Part shown: piece by piece, positions 6,366 through 7,941 of the stretch | Layout: each line of letters opens with the position of its first letter | How positions within the stretch are numbered: the first letter of the stretch is position 1 | Assembly (NCBI GenBank): GCA_024650095.1 | Contig: JANKMV010000086.1 | Location: 1-7,941, forward strand | Length of the DNA: 7,941 bases | Source of the DNA: Bacillota bacterium | Lineage (GTDB): Bacteria > Bacillota > Dethiobacteria > Dethiobacterales > Dethiobacteraceae | Direction: 5' to 3' | Notes under the pieces: generated by a model | The model's input: the letters and a program-made list of their open reading frames with translations, nothing else | Database searches by the model: none | What the model was told of the DNA's origin: nothing | Made by a program: the position numbers and the translations under genes

Positions 6366-6968
6366 ATGCTATTAGAAGGAAAACAAATCGGCTTTGCTTT
6401 ACCTGAAGGCCATTTTTCCATGCCTGCTATTTTAGAGGAAGTCCGCAAATTGGTAACCGCCGGCGCTAATGTTTATCCACTTTTTTTGGCAACGTCTGCA
6501 CATCCGGAAAAGGACCCACAGTTTTACCAAACTAAACAACTACTAGAGCAAATTACTGGCCGTGAACTCATGCCCACAACACTCGCGGAAGAAGCGGGTG
6601 ACATCGCCAGTGAGCAACTTACTTTTGACATCATGGTGGTTGCCCCCTGTCCGGGAAACTTTTTAGCTAAGCTAGTGAATGCACGCATCACCTCCATCTC
6701 TCTCTCTAAATCCGTGAAACACCTGCAGATTGGTAAACCTGTGGTGCTTGCCATAATAACCAATGGTGATTCAGAAAACCTGCTACAAAATGTTCAGCAA
6801 ATCTTAAGCCTTAAAAGCTTCTTCTTAGTTCCGTTTGGACCATCAGATGATGGTGGCAAGCAAATCTTTTTAGCAAGACTGGATCTGCTCTACGATACCG
6901 TTGTGCAAGCAATGCAACAAAAACAGCTAGAACCCATGTACTTAGAACCCTGCTGGCTGCCTAGCTAG
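6366..6968 (+). CDS. dpaB: Dipicolinate synthase subunit B (SpoVFB/DpaB-like flavoprotein)
   Basis: This 200-residue protein resembles SpoVFB/DpaB across its length. DpaB belongs to the flavoprotein fold and works with DpaA in the mother cell of sporulating cells, oxidising the DapA product to dipicolinate for the spore core. Supporting features are the opening LEGKQIGFAL (3-12), the flavin-site segment VVAPCPGNFLAKLVNARI (91-108), KPVVLAI (124-130), FFLVPFGPSDD (152-162) and the C-terminal QKQLEPMYLEP (185-195). Length equals the family norm. It is divergent: the usual TGSHC after the first strand is replaced by PEGHF (13-17), and the region after KPVVLAI (ITNGDSENLL) differs from the B. subtilis form as I recall it. 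The RBS AAAGGGGG is ideal but is buried in a hairpin. dpaA is not adjacent. It follows dapB and ends one base before a strong terminator. Family is likely; the exact role is less certain. Confidence 0.85.
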   Translation: MLLEGKQIGFALPEGHFSMPAILEEVRKLVTAGANVYPLFLATSAHPEKDPQFYQTKQLLEQITGRELMPTTLAEEAGDIASEQLTFDIMVVAPCPGNFLAKLVNARITSISLSKSVKHLQIGKPVVLAIITNGDSENLLQNVQQILSLKSFFLVPFGPSDDGGKQIFLARLDLLYDTVVQAMQQKQLEPMYLEPCWLPS

Positions 6969-7015
6969 GGTAAAAAGAAGTCGCTTCACGTTGCGTGAAG
7001 CGACTTCTTTTTACC
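6969..7015. terminator. Bidirectional terminator between dpaB and the convergent tetR-type gene
   Basis: Arms 6969-6990 and 6994-7015 are perfect 22-bp reverse complements around the 3-base loop TTG. The core GAAGTCGCTTCACG stem is flanked by TAAAAA on one side and TTTTTA on the other, so both strands yield a hairpin plus U-tract. It starts one base after the dpaB stop and lies 80 bp beyond the stop of the regulator gene. Confidence 0.93.
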
Positions 7016-7050
7016 ATAAGCCACATATATAAGCCATAAGAAAGGCGTCA

Positions 7051-7073
7051 TAGGAACAGTGTAGGGAACGGTC
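7051..7073 (+). repeat. Operator-like half-site repeat downstream of the TetR-family gene
   Basis: TGTAGGGAACGGTC (7060-7073) exactly repeats 14 bases that include the left half of the palindrome at 7763-7776. Just before it, TAGGAACAGT (7051-7060) is a degraded tandem version. The matching right half is only partly kept (about 5 of 9 positions). It could be a weaker second site for the same regulator. Confidence 0.45.
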
Positions 7074-7094
7074 AGTACAGTTTTCTACATCCAG

Positions 7095-7667
7095 TTAGCT
7101 TATTCTGTTTTCCAAGTCATCAAAATAAAAAACCAACATGCACCGAATTAGCTCTTCCATACGTTTTGGTTCCTCATGATTGCGTATAATAATAAAGACA
7201 CTTTCCACTAAACCATTTGAGATACTATACGTCAACGTATTATCAACCTCCGGACAAATATCACTACTGATGCGTTGACAGACCATCTCGAGAAGCTTCT
7301 CTTTAAAATTACCACAGTTAGAGCCATGACTTTTCTCCGTAATGACTAACAGCTGACGACCATAGTTGATATACACATCCACAATTTCCTTAGCTAGATA
7401 GCGGGCAGTGGATTTAACATCCTTACCACCATATTGCGCTTCTTTAGATCTCTCAAAAATTAAAGTGGAGACGTGTAATTGAACCGTTTGCACAATTTCT
7501 GCGAAGATTTTATCTTTACCGGCAAAGTAACGGTAAATATTACTAGTACAAATTCCTGCGCCTAGTGCAATTCGCTGCATTTGTGCCCCAGAAAATCCAT
7601 AGCGCTCAAACTCAGTCAGGGCACTAGATAAAATTTTTTCCCTAATTTCTTCTTTAAGATATTGCAT
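7095..7667 (-). CDS. TetR/AcrR-family transcriptional regulator
   Basis: This is a 190-residue protein of typical TetR length. The N-terminal DNA-binding domain includes KEEIREKILSSALTEFERYG (5-24) and the helix-turn-helix around AQMQRIALGAGICTSNIYRY (28-47), followed by FAGKDKIF (48-55). The rest is a helical ligand-binding and dimer domain without a recognisable subfamily. The ATG at 7667 is chosen because AGGAG (7678-7674) lies 6 bases upstream and the protein then begins at the normal position before helix 1. The frame stays open to 7802 but the extra 45 residues lack an RBS and resemble no TetR leader. A perfect palindrome about 100 bp upstream is its probable operator, implying autoregulation. 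It converges on dpaB across a terminator. Its target genes probably lie to the right of the window; nothing ties it functionally to dpaB. Confidence 0.93.
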   Translation of the reverse strand: MQYLKEEIREKILSSALTEFERYGFSGAQMQRIALGAGICTSNIYRYFAGKDKIFAEIVQTVQLHVSTLIFERSKEAQYGGKDVKSTARYLAKEIVDVYINYGRQLLVITEKSHGSNCGNFKEKLLEMVCQRISSDICPEVDNTLTYSISNGLVESVFIIIRNHEEPKRMEELIRCMLVFYFDDLENRIS

Positions 7668-7767
7668 AAATAACTCCTGTCTATTCTTCTGCTCCAAGAA
7701 TGATGCATACTCCGTTTCGACAGTGCTAACTTCATTCTTCTGATTGATGAAGGAATACCCAATGTAG

Positions 7768-7787
7768 GGAACGGTCTTGACCGTTCC
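7768..7787. promoter_or_regulatory. Perfect 20-bp palindrome, probable operator of the TetR-family regulator
   Basis: GGAACGGTCTTGACCGTTCC has two exact 9-bp arms around TT, the size and symmetry of TetR-family operators. It lies 101 bp upstream of the regulator start, within its promoter/leader region. A 14-base stretch covering the left half recurs at 7060-7073. No clear -35/-10 pair was found next to it, so whether it overlaps the regulator promoter or a divergent one is open. Confidence 0.65.
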
Positions 7788-7870
7788 GGACCCCATAATC
7801 ACATAAATAAAAATTGGCTTGCGACTAAATCAAATTACAGAAAACGCCTTTTTTCGTTTTTACAATGCCT

Positions 7871-7922
7871 GGTTTCGCTAACCGATAGCTAATTGCAAGC
7901 GGAATGTTTATTACCAGTGCAA
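7871..7922 (+). repeat. Dispersed repeat, copy 2
   Basis: This is the same orientation and block order as 1845-1892: GGTTTCGCTAACCG against GGTTACACTAACCG (12 of 14), then TAGCTA, CAAGCG and TACCAGTGCAA (11 exact bases). It differs by short insertions and deletions and has a weaker central stem than copy 1. It lies in non-coding DNA at the right edge of the window, upstream of the regulator gene. The rest of the 7668-7941 stretch shows no gene. Confidence 0.5.
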
Positions 7923-7941
7923 GTAAAGTTAACGCATTACT

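Noticed and set aside
7668..7802. N-terminal extension of the TetR-family protein by 45 in-frame residues
   Set aside because: No RBS before the ATG at 7802. The ATG at 7667 has AGGAG at ideal spacing and begins where TetR proteins normally begin; the extension also contains the operator palindrome.
7841..7860. AAAACG/CGTTTT stem as a terminator at the right edge
   Set aside because: Only six pairs, mostly A-T, with no gene ending nearby.

Overview
The window looks like chromosome from a spore-forming member of the Bacillota. The reasons are strong GGAGG-type ribosome binding sites, moderate GC content, a SpoVFB/DpaB-type dipicolinate synthase subunit, a Gram-positive-style GapA and a TTG start. 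An anaerobic clostridial or Negativicutes-type lineage fits, because it carries a cupin-type (archaeal-type) glucose-6-phosphate isomerase. The species cannot be fixed from the sequence alone.

Layout. Positions 1-1464 hold a minus-strand GPH-family sugar:cation symporter closed by a terminator at 11-56. Positions 1465-1942 have no long gene. They hold two candidate promoters for the symporter, an operator-like palindrome over one -10 box, a 27-bp AT-only palindrome, one copy of a dispersed repeat, and the terminator of the next operon. Positions 1943-5324 are a minus-strand sugar-phosphate operon in transcription order: gap (GAPDH), an alpha-D-phosphohexomutase, and a cupin glucose-6-phosphate isomerase. 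The last two genes overlap by 13 bp. A strong hairpin and a possible small hydrophobic ORF lie between gap and the mutase gene. Positions 5325-5494 are a divergent promoter region. Positions 5495-6968 are a plus-strand pair, dapB then dpaB, separated by a perfect 13-bp inverted repeat whose 3' arm contains the dpaB ribosome binding site. A 22-bp-stem bidirectional terminator at 6969-7015 separates dpaB from a convergent TetR-family regulator (7095-7667, minus strand). Upstream of the regulator, 7668-7941 has no recognisable gene. It holds a perfect 20-bp palindromic operator and a second copy of the dispersed repeat.

How the genes fit together. The minus-strand operon interconverts glucose-1-P, glucose-6-P and fructose-6-P and carries out the GAPDH step, so it serves glycolysis, gluconeogenesis and sugar storage. 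A sugar symporter gene lies next to it. The plus-strand pair sits at a branch point: DapB reduces the DapA product toward lysine and cell wall, while DpaB belongs to the enzyme that oxidises the same intermediate to the spore compound dipicolinate. The hairpin over the dpaB RBS is a plausible way to express these two competing steps differently from one locus. DpaA is not in the window. No mobile element, CRISPR array, tRNA or rRNA was seen, and most genes are ordinary members of known families. The less explained material is in the non-coding DNA.
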